A model generated the notes under the pieces. The model did no database searches. It had not been told where the DNA came from and saw only the letters and a list, made by a program, of their open reading frames with translations. Below, in pieces: positions 8,649 to 17,549 of a stretch of DNA of 64,000 bases. Each line of letters begins with the position of its first letter. The stretch's first letter is position 1. The translations under genes and the position numbers were made by a program. Source of the stretch: CADEEN01 sp963738425 (lineage in GTDB: Bacteria; Pseudomonadota; Gammaproteobacteria; Burkholderiales; Burkholderiaceae_C); NCBI GenBank assembly GCA_963738425.1, contig CAVTWT010000002.1, forward strand, positions 124,001 to 188,000, in the 5' to 3' direction.

Positions 8649-10019
8649 CTACGCCGCGCGCGACTGCGGGCTTGCCGGCAGCACGGCGCTGACCGTTGTG
8701 CCGTGGCCTGGCGACGAGCTGACCTGCAAACGACCGCCGCGTGCCTGCACGCGGTAGCGCATGCCGACCAGGCCCTGCGTGCTGCCGCGCACGCGGTTGG
8801 CATCGAAGCCCTTGCCGTTGTCGCGCACCGTGGCGATGATCTGATCGCCTTCGCGCACCAGGCGCACGTCCACCGCGCTCGCCTCGGCGTACTTGGCGAC
8901 GTTGGTCAGCGATTCCTGAACCATGCGGTAGAGCGTGATCTCAGCCGCTTCGTCGAGCTCGAACGGCTCGATGTCGGTGTCGATCTTCAGCTCGCTGCGC
9001 TGGCCAACTTCGGTGGCAAGGATCTCGATCGCCGCCTTCAGGCCGAGGTTGGAGAGCGACGACGGGCGCAGGTCTTCAGTGATGCGGCGCTTCAGGCCGA
9101 TACCGTCGTTCAAGGTGCCGACGAGGTGCGCCAGGCGCTCGTTGATATCGGGGCTCTGCACGTCGGCCAGGCTGCGCTTCAGGCGCGCGGCGTCGAGTTT
9201 GGCCGCCGTCAACAGCGCCCCCAGTTCGTCGTGCAGCTCACGGGCGATGCGGCCGCGCTCGTCTTCGCGCGCGGTTTGCAGGTCTTCGGCCAGCCGGGTC
9301 AACTCGGTGGTCCGGTGCACCACTTCGACCTCGAGATGGTCGCGCTCGACCTGCAGTTCGGTGGCGTGACGCCGCATCGCGGCGTCAAGCGTGGCGCTCT
9401 GGCGCAGGAACATCAGCAGGGCCAGCAGACTGATTGCGACCATCGCCGACACGCCGATGCGCGACAGACGCAGCGAGTCGAAGACATGCTGGCGCTCGGC
9501 ACTGACCCGCTGCGACTCGACCGCCAACAGCTGCTCCACCGCCGCGCGGATGTGATTCATGTGTTCCTTGCCGACGCCGCTCAGAAGCAGTTCGCGCCAA
9601 GCGGCTTCGCGCCCTTGTCCATACAGCGAGACGATCGACTCCATCTGTGCCAACCGGCTGGCCGCATGGGCCTTGATCGTTTCGACGGTGGGCTCGGCGA
9701 CGGTGTCGCCGTGGTAGTAGCGCTCGAGCCACATCAGTGACTCGCGCAACGTACCGATCGAATCTCGGTACGGCTGCAGGTACTCATCGCGGCCGGTCAG
9801 AAGGTAGCCGCGCTCCCCGGTCTCGACTTCGATCAGGCCGCGTGAGACGGCGTGAATACGCAGCCGTGCCGCCCCGCGCTCGCCCAGGCTTTCCAGCGCC
9901 GTCGTCGATCGCTGGTAGGCCGTTTCGTTGATCAGCAGCGCCAGCAGCGCGGCCAGGGCTGCCAGCGGCAGGATGAACGCCCTGCCACGCCAGCGGCCGA
10001 AGACGCCGGCCAACGTCAC
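8649..10019 (-). CDS. CHASE3-domain sensor histidine kinase (NarL/DegS type)
   Basis: A 456-residue membrane kinase. Order: membrane helix (about 14-30), periplasmic CHASE3-like four-helix sensor with the ETGERGYLLTGRDEYL signature (about 65-81), second membrane helix (187-205), coiled coil, HisKA_3 dimerisation domain with phospho-His H263 in ELHDELGALL, and HATPase_c with N373 and DNGKGF (400-405). The start is GTG 10019, which overlaps the TGA of the receiver gene as GTGA. It is therefore coupled to its likely partner. Kinases of this class usually pair with NarL-type DNA-binding regulators, but the partner here has no output domain. Confidence 0.9.
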   Translation of the reverse strand: MTLAGVFGRWRGRAFILPLAALAALLALLINETAYQRSTTALESLGERGAARLRIHAVSRGLIEVETGERGYLLTGRDEYLQPYRDSIGTLRESLMWLERYYHGDTVAEPTVETIKAHAASRLAQMESIVSLYGQGREAAWRELLLSGVGKEHMNHIRAAVEQLLAVESQRVSAERQHVFDSLRLSRIGVSAMVAISLLALLMFLRQSATLDAAMRRHATELQVERDHLEVEVVHRTTELTRLAEDLQTAREDERGRIARELHDELGALLTAAKLDAARLKRSLADVQSPDINERLAHLVGTLNDGIGLKRRITEDLRPSSLSNLGLKAAIEILATEVGQRSELKIDTDIEPFELDEAAEITLYRMVQESLTNVAKYAEASAVDVRLVREGDQIIATVRDNGKGFDANRVRGSTQGLVGMRYRVQARGGRLQVSSSPGHGTTVSAVLPASPQSRAA

Positions 10020-10423
10020 GTCGATGCGCCTGGGCCCGTGTCCGCGCCGCCGTCGGCCAGGCGTGTGCAGTACTGCAGCAGGTCGTCGAGTTCGTTGGAT
10101 TTGTCGAAGACGCGGTCGGCGCCGAGCTCGAGGCACTTCTTGCGCATCTCGTTGGTGGCGTAGTTGGTCAGCACGACACGCTTGCCCGGCACGCTGCGCT
10201 GCGCAGCCCGTTTCAACACACCCAGGCCGGAGCCGGCCTTGAGGAACACGTCGATGATGACCAGATCGACGTCACGGCCATCGGCGGTGAGCCAGCTCAC
10301 TGCGGCGTCTTCATCGGGCGCCGATCCGACCACATGCACCGGCGCCAGCTCTTCGAGCGTGGCCACCAGGTTGTCCAGGATGATGGGGCTGTCTTCGACG
10401 ATGAAGGTCTTCACGGGAAGCAT
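10016..10423 (-). CDS. Stand-alone receiver-domain response regulator
   Basis: A 135-residue protein consisting of one receiver domain. Acidic pocket residues ED near positions 10-11, phosphoacceptor D58 in LVIIDVF, a Thr in VVLTNYA and a Lys in VFDKSNE are all in place. There is no DNA-binding domain; the last 20 residues are a polar tail. It precedes and overlaps the CHASE3 kinase gene by four bases. It probably acts by protein contact or relays phosphate onward. ATG 10423 gives a normal domain start. Confidence 0.87.
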   Translation of the reverse strand: MLPVKTFIVEDSPIILDNLVATLEELAPVHVVGSAPDEDAAVSWLTADGRDVDLVIIDVFLKAGSGLGVLKRAAQRSVPGKRVVLTNYATNEMRKKCLELGADRVFDKSNELDDLLQYCTRLADGGADTGPGAST

Positions 10424-10483
10424 AGAACTGCGCGGATGCCGACGGTTTGTAATGTGCTACGGCGACACGCGATGATGTCTGTC

Positions 10484-10520
10484 AAAAGCAAAAACGGGTG
10501 TAGGACGGTGCCTACACCCG
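10484..10520 (-). terminator. Intrinsic terminator after the BON/CsbD operon
   Basis: On the minus strand, a perfect 10-bp stem (CGGGTGTAGG pairing with CCTACACCCG, loop of six) is followed by TTTTTGCTTTTG. It lies 28 bp past the stop of the BON gene. This is a textbook rho-independent terminator. The stem also contains the GTAGGAC/CCTAC word seen elsewhere, probably by chance. Confidence 0.88.
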
Positions 10521-10547
10521 TGGTCAGTGGTCGCGCCGCGTGGCGGA

Positions 10548-10865
10548 TCAGCTACGGATGACGATGTCGTTCTTCACGCCGGTGACGCCGGAGACACCGC
10601 GCGCCAGGCGCTCGGCCATCGACTTTTCTTCGCCCGACTTGGCAAAGCCGGACAGCTGCACCATGCCCTTGAAGGTCTCGACGCTGATCGCCAGCGCGCT
10701 GACCGTCGTGTCCTCGGCAAACTTGGCCTTGACGCGGGTCGTCAGCGTCGCGTCGTCGACGTAGGAGCCCACGCTCTGCTGGTCGCGGGTGACGCTGCAG
10801 GCCGGCAGCACGATGGCGGAAAGTGCGGCGGCGGTGGCGATGACCAGGGTTCGGATGTTGTTCAT
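10548..10865 (-). CDS. BON-domain lipoprotein (OsmY-like)
   Basis: A 105-residue lipoprotein. Signal peptide with lipobox VLPAC (Cys at about 23), then one BON domain from about 35 to 103 with the pattern DDATLTTRVKAKFAED, IS-VETFKGMVQLSG and GVKNDIVI. BON domains bind membranes or other envelope surfaces, and OsmY-like proteins are osmotic and stationary-phase induced. Third gene of a CsbD-BON-BON operon, 51 bp after the previous stop, and followed by an intrinsic terminator. Confidence 0.88.
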   Translation of the reverse strand: MNNIRTLVIATAAALSAIVLPACSVTRDQQSVGSYVDDATLTTRVKAKFAEDTTVSALAISVETFKGMVQLSGFAKSGEEKSMAERLARGVSGVTGVKNDIVIRS

Positions 10866-10916
10866 GTGATGTCCTCTTGTGGTTGAAGTGAAGGTTGCTC
10901 GGTTTCAGCCTGGGCG

Positions 10917-11300
10917 TCAGCCTTTGGGCTCGACCGTGAGCTGGTTCTCGACGCTGACCACACCTTCGGTGCGGCGAGCGATTTCGGTGGCGCGTTCGGC
11001 GGCGGCGCTGTCAGGCGCCTTGCCCTTCAGCAGCACCCGGCCGGCTGTCGTGTCGACGTTGATCGACAGCGCCGAGAGGCCGGGGTCCTTCGCCAGTTCG
11101 GTCTTGATCGCGGCGGTGACGGCAACGTCCTTGGCCGTGTCGGCCGTCTTGGCGATGGCCGTGTCGACCTTCTCGCCGACGGTGCTCGTCGTGCTCGGTT
11201 GAGCAGTCGGTTGTGTGGGCGCGCGGTCGCAGCCTGCGGCCAAGGCGGCAGCGGCAACGAGCAGCGCGATCTGCGTCGTGTGGAGGCGTGCGTTCATCAT
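10917..11300 (-). CDS. BON-domain lipoprotein
   Basis: A 127-residue lipoprotein with lipobox ALAAGC (Cys about 24), a Thr/Pro/Ser-rich linker, a short helix (about 45-60) and one BON domain (about 60-125) with VTAAIKTELAKDPGLSAL and GRVLLKGKAPD. It begins two bases after the CsbD stop, so the two are surely co-transcribed. The start is the double ATG at 11300. Likely periplasmic or outer-membrane facing, with a stress role inferred from the family. Confidence 0.86.
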   Translation of the reverse strand: MMNARLHTTQIALLVAAAALAAGCDRAPTQPTAQPSTTSTVGEKVDTAIAKTADTAKDVAVTAAIKTELAKDPGLSALSINVDTTAGRVLLKGKAPDSAAAERATEIARRTEGVVSVENQLTVEPKG

Positions 11301-11302
11301 GG

Positions 11303-11539
11303 TCAGACCTTCTGTTCGGTGTCGGCTTCGAACCAGCGGTCGGTCGCGCTGCGTTCCCAGTTCGCGATCTGCTTTTCGGCCTCGTCCTTGGCGATGCCGT
11401 AGCGCTCCTGGATCTTGCCGGCGAGCTGTTCGCGGCGGCCACCAACGACGTCGAAATCGTCGTCGGTGAGCTTGCCCCACTGCTCCTGCACCTTGCCTTT
11501 GACTTGCTTCCAGTTGCCTTCGATGCGGTTCCAGTTCAT
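11303..11539 (-). CDS. CsbD-family stress protein
   Basis: A 78-residue, charged, helical protein with the CsbD hallmark NRIEGNWKQVKGKVQEQWGK followed by LTDDDF and GGRREQLAGKIQERYG. CsbD proteins are general-stress induced in many bacteria; molecular role unknown. AAGGAG seven bases before ATG 11539 decides the start. First gene of the CsbD-BON-BON operon. A pair of GTCCKAC motifs 23 bp apart lies 118-147 bp upstream. Confidence 0.92.
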   Translation of the reverse strand: MNWNRIEGNWKQVKGKVQEQWGKLTDDDFDVVGGRREQLAGKIQERYGIAKDEAEKQIANWERSATDRWFEADTEQKV

Positions 11540-11631
11540 GCGAATCTCCTTGTTGCAGGCCTGAGTGAATCTTTGTCGTCCCGGTCCCTGCGCAACCGGT
11601 ACGTCAAGGGCTGTGAGCCCATGCCTGCACT

Positions 11632-12516
11632 CTAGAAACCGGCGCTCGCCGGGTCTGTCGGACGAGCCGCGTGCGCCGCGTAGGACAAGGCGTCGCTGAC
11701 TGGCGGCGATGGCCTTGCGGCATCGGTGGTGAGCAGCAGCGTGTCGCTCCAGCTGAAGTCTGTCGCGCCGGGCTCGAGGTTCCAGCGTTGCAACTGCCAG
11801 TGCCCGGGTGCGGTTTCTCGCAGCCGATTGACCGAGTGCGGGTAGGGCGCGCGCAGGCGATGGGAAACCGCCGTGCCGGCCTGCGCCACCCACAGCCGGT
11901 GCGGTCCGGCGTCCACCGGTGCAGAGGCCTGCTGGAAGTAGGGCCGGTGGATGTGCCCGCCGAGCACGAGGTGCACGCGCGCCTGGCTCCACTGAAGCAA
12001 AGCCTCGTCGCCGCCGCGCAAGCGCTGGGCGGCATCCTGGTGATCGGGCACCAGTGCCGGTTGGTGCGTGACGACGATGCGCAGCGCCCGCGGCGGCGCC
12101 TCGGCCAGCCACGCCGCGGCGCGCGCAGCCTGCGCCGGCGCCACGTGGCCGACCACATGACGCCACGCGCGGGCGGTGTGCACGGCGGCGATGCGCAGCG
12201 ACGGCGTCTCCAGGCGCGGTTCGAGCTCGTCACCAAAGGCACGCCGAAAGCCGGCGTAAGGTGCCAGCAGGCGGCGTGGCAGGTCGAACAACGGGATGTC
12301 GTGGTTGCCGGCGATCACCAGCACATGGGCCGCTGCCAGGCGTTCGATGAAGCGCCGGGCGGCATCGAACTGCGAGCGCCGCGCGCGCTGCGTGATGTCG
12401 CCGGAGACGATCAGCACGTCCGGCGGCTGGGCGCGCGCCAGCCGCACCAGCGCCTCGATGGCCTGCGGCACCTCGGTGCCGAAGTGCAGGTCCGAGATGT
12501 GCAGAACAGTGGTCAC
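11632..12516 (-). CDS. Calcineurin-like metallophosphoesterase
   Basis: A 294-residue binuclear-metal phosphoesterase. Motifs in order: HISDLHFG (D9, H11), SGDIT, AGNHDIP, then VVTHQPAL and GGHIHRP, the standard D-H-D-NH-H-H metal-ligand set. The Icc/CpdA group is the nearest resemblance, so cyclic nucleotides or another phosphodiester are possible substrates. The start is GTG 12516, which overlaps the diacylglycerol kinase stop as GTGA. Third gene of a phospholipid-type operon (cardiolipin synthase, diacylglycerol kinase, phosphoesterase). Its 3' end contains the paired motif that may serve csbD. Confidence 0.86.
   Translation of the reverse strand: MTTVLHISDLHFGTEVPQAIEALVRLARAQPPDVLIVSGDITQRARRSQFDAARRFIERLAAAHVLVIAGNHDIPLFDLPRRLLAPYAGFRRAFGDELEPRLETPSLRIAAVHTARAWRHVVGHVAPAQAARAAAWLAEAPPRALRIVVTHQPALVPDHQDAAQRLRGGDEALLQWSQARVHLVLGGHIHRPYFQQASAPVDAGPHRLWVAQAGTAVSHRLRAPYPHSVNRLRETAPGHWQLQRWNLEPGATDFSWSDTLLLTTDAARPSPPVSDALSYAAHAARPTDPASAGF
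11657..11686 (-). promoter_or_regulatory. Paired GTCCKAC motif upstream of csbD operon
   Basis: Read on the minus strand: GTCCTAC, 16 bases, GTCCGAC, with starts exactly 23 bp apart. It lies inside the 3' end of the metallophosphoesterase gene, 118 bp before the CsbD start. The same spacing recurs at 15029, 21950, 33615 and 36064. Role inferred. Confidence 0.4.
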
Positions 12517-13469
12517 GCGGCGGCGGTTGATGTGGCCGCGAGGTCGGGCTTGATCAGCCACAACGGATCGGCGGCGACTTGAAAGTGCAGCGGCGGCGCC
12601 ATCGTCCGCACTTCGCCGTCGAACGCCACCGACAGCGGCCGCCCGGCGCGGCGGCCGGCCAGGCGCACACGCAGCTCGCGAACCAGCGTCGCGCTGACCT
12701 CGGGCGCAGGGCCGAGCGCGCCCATCAGGCCGCGCAGCGCCAGGCCGATGAGCTGCCAGCGGCCGACCGGGCGCACGCGCACCGAGGCCAACAAGCCATC
12801 CCCTGCCATCTGCGCTTGCGGCAGGCCGAACTGTTCGAGCTGCACGGCGTTGTTGCCGATGAACAGCGTCGGCGTGCGCACCTGCTCGCTGTGCGTGGCG
12901 CTGTCGAGGACCAGGCTCATGCTGCGGTTCTCGCTGAGCACCGTGCGCAGCGCGGCCCAGGCGGCGACGACGCGCCAGCGGCCCAGGCGCGCGTTGTCTT
13001 CTTCGCGCGCGCGCAGCAGCTTCGGGTACAGGCCGATGCTGGCATTGACCAGGAACAGCTGCTCGTTGACCCGTCCGGCCTGCACCGGCTGCGCCAGTCC
13101 ATCGCTCCACAGCGCGACCGCGCCCGCCGGATCTTCGGGCAGCGCGTGGGCGCGCGCGAAGTAGTTGAAGGTGCCGGCCGGCAAGACACCGAAGGGCACC
13201 GCGCTGCCCTGCAAGGCCTGGGCGACGGTGTTGAGGGTGCCGTCGCCGCCCACCGCCACCACCAAGCCCTGTTCGCGCTGCGCTCGCTGCACGGCACGCG
13301 CCGCGCAGTCCGGCAACTCGGCGCCGCTGCCGGCGCTGAAGAATTCAAAGGCCAGGCCGCGGGCCTGCAGCGCCGCGTCGAGTTCGTGGCGCCGTGCATC
13401 GCCTTCGGCCGCACCGGCGCGGCCGTTGATGACGATGCAGACCGGGCCTGAAAAAGCGCGTGCGGCCAC
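12513..13469 (-). CDS. Diacylglycerol/sphingosine kinase-family lipid kinase (YegS type)
   Basis: A 318-residue soluble lipid kinase. An N-terminal nucleotide-binding domain contains CIVINGRAG and the catalytic loop VAVGGDGTLN (GGDGT at 74-78), followed by GVLPAGTFNYFA. The C-terminal beta-sandwich ends DGEVRTM and PLWLIKP. It phosphorylates diacylglycerol or a related lipid. It starts six bases after the cardiolipin synthase stop and overlaps the phosphoesterase by four bases, so the three are one transcript concerned with membrane phospholipid turnover. Confidence 0.87.
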   Translation of the reverse strand: MAARAFSGPVCIVINGRAGAAEGDARRHELDAALQARGLAFEFFSAGSGAELPDCAARAVQRAQREQGLVVAVGGDGTLNTVAQALQGSAVPFGVLPAGTFNYFARAHALPEDPAGAVALWSDGLAQPVQAGRVNEQLFLVNASIGLYPKLLRAREEDNARLGRWRVVAAWAALRTVLSENRSMSLVLDSATHSEQVRTPTLFIGNNAVQLEQFGLPQAQMAGDGLLASVRVRPVGRWQLIGLALRGLMGALGPAPEVSATLVRELRVRLAGRRAGRPLSVAFDGEVRTMAPPLHFQVAADPLWLIKPDLAATSTAAA

Positions 13470-13474
13470 GGCCC

Positions 13475-14914
13475 CTACAGCCAGCGCTCGGCCATGCGCC
13501 CGGCCTGCTCGAGCGCGCGCCGCGACCAGGGGCGTTGCGACCAGGTGGCGGTGTCGATGGCCAGCGAGGCGTCGCGGTCGCGCTGGAACATCGCCGCCAT
13601 CTCGCGGCCGAAGTCGTCGCCGAGCACGATGACGTTGAGTTCGTGGTTGTCGACCAGGCTGCGCCAGTCGAGGTTGCTCGAACCGACGGTGGAGAACACG
13701 CCGTCGATGACGGCAGTCTTGGCATGCATCAGCGCGTGCTCCATCTCGTAGATGCGCACGCCGGCGTCGAGCAGCTGTGTGTAGTAGGCGCGTCCGGCGT
13801 GCAGCACCAGCGCCGAGTCGCTCTTGCCGGGCAGTACCAGCTCGACAGCCACGCCGCGCCGCGCGGCGTCGGCCAGCGCGCCGGCGAACTCCTCGCCCGG
13901 CGCGAAGTAGGCCATCGTCAGCGCGACGCTGCGCTGCGAGGCCGCGATGGCCTGGATCAACGAGGTGTAGATGCGGTTGGTCTCGTCGCGCGGGTCGCTG
14001 GCCAGCACCTTGACCACACGCTGGCCCGGCGTGGCAGTGCGTGGCGGCGGCGGCGCACCGAGCGCACCGTTGCAGCCCTGGTCTTTCCAGGCCGTGGCGA
14101 ACTCGCGAGCCAGCACCGGCACCACCGGCCCGGCCAGTTCGATCTGCGTGTCGCGCCAGCCGTCTTGGTTGGCACTGTCTTCTTTGGCCTTGCTGCGCCG
14201 TCCGAAAGAGGACGAGCCGTAGACGCGGCTGATGTTGATGCCGCCGGTGTAGGCCCAGTCGTCGTCAACCACCAGCAGCTTGCGGTGGTCGCGGCGGTTG
14301 ATGCCCCAGAAGCCCAGGCGCTCGACCGGGTTCACCGGATTGAACGCGCAGACGGCCACGCCGCCGGCGCGCAGACGGTCGAAGAACGCGGCGTCGGTGC
14401 CGATCGAGCCCACGCTGTCGTAGAGCAGCGCCACCTTGACGCCGCGCGCTGCGCCGGCCAGCAGCAGGGCCGCCACGTCGGCGGCCACGCCGCGGTCTTC
14501 GACGATGTAGCTTTGCAGCAGCACACGCGATCGCGCCTTGGCGATGGCGCCCTTCATCGCGGCGAAGGTGGCCGGCCCATCGACGAGCAGCTTGACGGCG
14601 TTGCCGCGAACCAGGTCGACATCGCCATTGGCGGCCAGCACGGCCAGGTGGTGCGCGGCCAGGTCGGCCTTGCCTTCGGCTTTCAACCCGGTCAAGGTGC
14701 TGGCCTGTGCGGCCGCGCTGACGGCGCCTTGACGACCGTGGACGGTGATCTGCGCCGGCTCCAGTTGCGGCGGCGCCGCTGCGTCGCGGGGCTTCAGCGC
14801 CTGGCAGGAGGCGAGGATGAAGACGACCGCGACCACCAGCACGCCGACCGCGATGCGACGGATGGTTTCGCGCTGTTGGCGAAGTTCAGCGATGCCCAGG
14901 CGCTTCTTTTCCAT
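13475..14914 (-). CDS. cls: Phospholipase D-type cardiolipin synthase
   Basis: A 479-residue membrane-bound enzyme with an N-terminal membrane or lipoprotein-like segment (about 20-37, ILASC) and two PLD catalytic motifs. The first is HRKLLVVD (H210, K212, D217) and the second HAKTAVID (H397, K399, D404), with GG-IN and GS-SNLD following each. It condenses phosphatidyl groups to make cardiolipin. First gene of the operon with the lipid kinase and phosphoesterase. It is divergent from the PerM permease, with 178 bp between the two starts. Confidence 0.9.
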   Translation of the reverse strand: MEKKRLGIAELRQQRETIRRIAVGVLVVAVVFILASCQALKPRDAAAPPQLEPAQITVHGRQGAVSAAAQASTLTGLKAEGKADLAAHHLAVLAANGDVDLVRGNAVKLLVDGPATFAAMKGAIAKARSRVLLQSYIVEDRGVAADVAALLLAGAARGVKVALLYDSVGSIGTDAAFFDRLRAGGVAVCAFNPVNPVERLGFWGINRRDHRKLLVVDDDWAYTGGINISRVYGSSSFGRRSKAKEDSANQDGWRDTQIELAGPVVPVLAREFATAWKDQGCNGALGAPPPPRTATPGQRVVKVLASDPRDETNRIYTSLIQAIAASQRSVALTMAYFAPGEEFAGALADAARRGVAVELVLPGKSDSALVLHAGRAYYTQLLDAGVRIYEMEHALMHAKTAVIDGVFSTVGSSNLDWRSLVDNHELNVIVLGDDFGREMAAMFQRDRDASLAIDTATWSQRPWSRRALEQAGRMAERWL

Positions 14915-15028
14915 GGGGCCTCCTTTGCGTTGGCTCGTGCGTTGCCGGCTGTTGACCGGCGTTACGAGAGCGTGCCCAGGCCCGCGCTGCGCGAATATCG
15001 GCGTGCGGCGCTTGCGCTTGTCAGCGGC

Positions 15029-15058
15029 GGCCTACACCGGCTTGCGCCGGGCGCCTGC
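15029..15058 (+). promoter_or_regulatory. Paired CCTAC-type motif before the PerM permease
   Basis: GGCCTAC at 15029 and CGCCTGC at 15052, starts 23 bp apart, matching five of seven bases. The pair ends 35 bp before ATG 15093 and lies in the divergent cls/perM spacer. It is the weakest member of the family. Role inferred. Confidence 0.3.
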
Positions 15059-15092
15059 ACGGGGCAAGGCGCCGCCGCGGCACAGTCCTGTC

Positions 15093-16993
15093 ATGGTTGA
15101 CCCTGCTGCCTCTGCTCGGCCGGCCGCCGCCGATCAGCGCCATCTCTCGGTGGTGCTGGCCATGTTGGCGGCGGGTCTGGTCATCGCCGCCTTGTATTTC
15201 GGGCGTGAGATCTTCGTGCCTTTGGCGCTGGCCGCGTTGCTCGGCTTTCTGCTCGACCCGTTGGTCAGCCGGTTGCGCCGTTGGCGCTGGCCGCGCTGGC
15301 TTGCCGTCAGCGTCGTCGTCTCGATGACGATCGGTGTCGTCGGCGTGACCTCGCTGTTCACGGGCTCTCAGCTGGTGGCGCTCGGCCGCGAGGTGCCGAC
15401 CTACCAATCGACCATCCAGTCCAAGCTGCGCGGCCTCAGAGAAGGCCTGGCGCAGCGCGGCGTGCTCGACAACGCGGCGCGCCTGTTCGACATGTTCGAA
15501 AGAGAACTCAGCGCCACGCGGCGGGCGCTCGACCCATCAAAGAATTCCGAGGCGGTGCCAACGCCGCAGCGCAGTTCAAAGGCAGCGCCGCAGCGCGATC
15601 AAAACGAAGCACCGCTGCGCGTGCAGTTGGAAGCGCCGCCCGCGCGGCCGCTGCAAGTCCTCGGCGACTTCATTGCACCGGTGCTGGCGCCGCTGCTGAC
15701 GGCCGGCCTCGTCTTCGTCTTCCTCATCTTCATCCTGCTCGGCCGCAACGAGCTGCGCGACCGCCTGCTGCGCCTGACCGGCGGCGACGTGCAGCGCATG
15801 AGCGATGCGACGGGCGAGGCCGCGCAGCGGGTCAGCCGCTACCTCGGCGCGCAGTTGCTCGTCAACTTCGGCTACGCGCTGCCGATGGCCATCGGGCTTG
15901 TGGCTGATCGGTGTGCCCGGCGCCTTGCTCTGGGGCGTGCTCGCCGGGGCCTTGCGGTTCCTGCCCTACCTCGGGCCCGGCCATCGCGGCGCTGTTTCCG
16001 CTGACGATGGCTTTCGCGGTCGATCCGGGCTGGAGCATGTTGCTGTGGACGCTGGCGCTGGTGGCCACACTCGAGCTCATCAGCAACAACCTGATCGAGC
16101 CGTGGGCCTACGGATCGAGCACCGGCCTGTCGCCACTGGCGGTGCTGGTCTCGGCGACGTTCTGGACCGTGGTCTGGGGCCCCATCGGACTGGTGCTGGC
16201 GACGCCGATCACCGTCTGCCTGGTCGTGCTCGGCCGCCATGTGCGGCCGCTGCGCATCTTCGACCTGCTGCTCGGCAACGAGCCGGCGTTCGATGTACCG
16301 ACCACCCTCTACCAGCGCCTGATGGCCGGCGAAGTCGAAGACGCGATCGAGCTGGCGCGCGACCAGGTTCGCGAAGGCTCGGTCGCGGCCTTCTATGCCG
16401 ACGCCGCGTTGCCGGCATTGCTGTTGACCGAGGCCACACCCGATGCCGAGCGCCGCGAGCGTGTGGCCGACGGCCTGCGCGTGCTGCTGGACGATCTGGA
16501 TGAAGCGCCCGGCGAGGAGCCCGCGCCGGCCGCGCCGCGCTTGCTCTGCATTGGCGGCCGCTCGGCGCTCGATTCGATCGCCGCCGAGATGCTCGCCCGC
16601 ACGCTGTCGGCGGCCGGGCACGCAGCGACGGTGAAGACCGACGCCGACCTGAGCCCGCGCTCGATCGACACGCTCGATCTCGACGGCGTCGACGTTGTCT
16701 TCGTCAGCTACCTCGCCGAAGCCTGGCGTACGCGGGCGCGCTATGTCTGCCGGCACCTGCGCCGGCGCAGCGCCAGCGTGCGCATCGTCGTCGTCCACTG
16801 GCAAGCCGGGGCCACACCGACGCAAGGCGAAACGGCCGCGTCGATCGGCGCCGATGCGCTGGCGACCACGGCTGAACAGGCATTGCAGCGCTGGTGTGAA
16901 CTGGGTGGTGTGGCCGCCGGCGAACCGCCGGCGTTGGCCGAAGAGTGCGATGAGACAGGGCCACCACAAGGCCGCTTGGCGCTGGCAGGCTGA
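15093..16993 (+). CDS. AI-2E/PerM-family permease with C-terminal cytosolic domain, two frameshifts
   Basis: About 633 residues once two extra bases are removed. The N-terminal part has PerM-type membrane helices (LVIAALYFGREIFVPLALAA onward), a variable charged insert, then the conserved helices GLWLIGVPGALLWGVLAG and ELISNNLIEPWAYGSSTGLS, typical of AI-2E transporters. After about residue 400 there is a cytosolic extension, including a Rossmann-like stretch RLLCIGGRSALDSIAAEML. The shifts are at 15898-15899 (GGGCTTGTGG, extra T) and 15973-15975 (extra G). Without repair the frame dies within the membrane domain. Substrate unknown. Confidence 0.82.
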
Positions 16994-16999
16994 GCGCTT

Positions 17000-17217
17000 T
17001 CTTTGAAGGCCCCAAGCGTCGGGCAGCACGCAGGCGATGCCCGGTGCGCGCGAAAACGCGGGCCAGACCACGGCCTGTAGAACGACACCGGCACGTTGAT
17101 GCAGCCGTACGCGATGCGGTTGTCCGTCGCCGTTGATGGACCCACGCACCAGCGGCCAGCGCGAGCGCCCGCCAGCACCAACAGGCTGGCCCAGCGCGAA
17201 GCAGTCATGTCGGTCAT
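17000..17217 (-). pseudogene. Remnant of a YkuD-type L,D-transpeptidase-like exported protein
   Basis: A minus-strand fragment reads TATDNRIAYGCINVPVSFY, close to the catalytic-Cys region of YkuD-like proteins (usual pattern S/T-x-GC-x-N). One frame over it continues VVWPAFSRAPGIACVLPDAW, like the family's C-terminus. There is no room for the rest of a gene: only about 70 codons precede the perM end. It is therefore a truncated and frameshifted relic, or the end of a gene whose front was lost. Confidence 0.5.
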
Positions 17218-17357
17218 GTCGTCACGGTCATGTCGCCATCAAGAGGCAAACGGCAGTTCCACACCGGGAAGAACTCGGGCACGTGCCTTGCCGCAGTGAC
17301 AGTGCGCTGGGCCGACGACGGTGACCGCGCATCCCTTCACTGCCAGGAGTTGACACC

Positions 17358-17510
17358 ATGAACCTATCCAGATTGACGATGCCGGTGTTGCTGGTGGCTG
17401 CCATCGCCGCGTTTGCGGGCTGCGAGAAGCGGCCAGCCGATCCACCGGTGCCGAGCACGCCGTCGACCAGCACGGCACCGATGCCACCGGCGTCGGCGGC
17501 CAGCCAGTGA
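17358..17510 (+). CDS. Small lipoprotein
   Basis: A 50-residue protein with a hydrophobic signal segment MPVLLVAAIAAFAGC ending in a lipobox-like AFAGC (Cys 22), followed by a short Pro/Ser/Thr-rich tail ending SAASQ. CAGGAG lies about eight bases before ATG 17358. It is probably anchored to a membrane by its lipidated cysteine. No family recognised; similar tiny Pro-rich lipoproteins are common in this group. Confidence 0.6.
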   Translation: MNLSRLTMPVLLVAAIAAFAGCEKRPADPPVPSTPSTSTAPMPPASAASQ

Positions 17511-17549
17511 AGCGCTGACCGCCACCGCCGGCAGTGGCGCAAACGGTGG

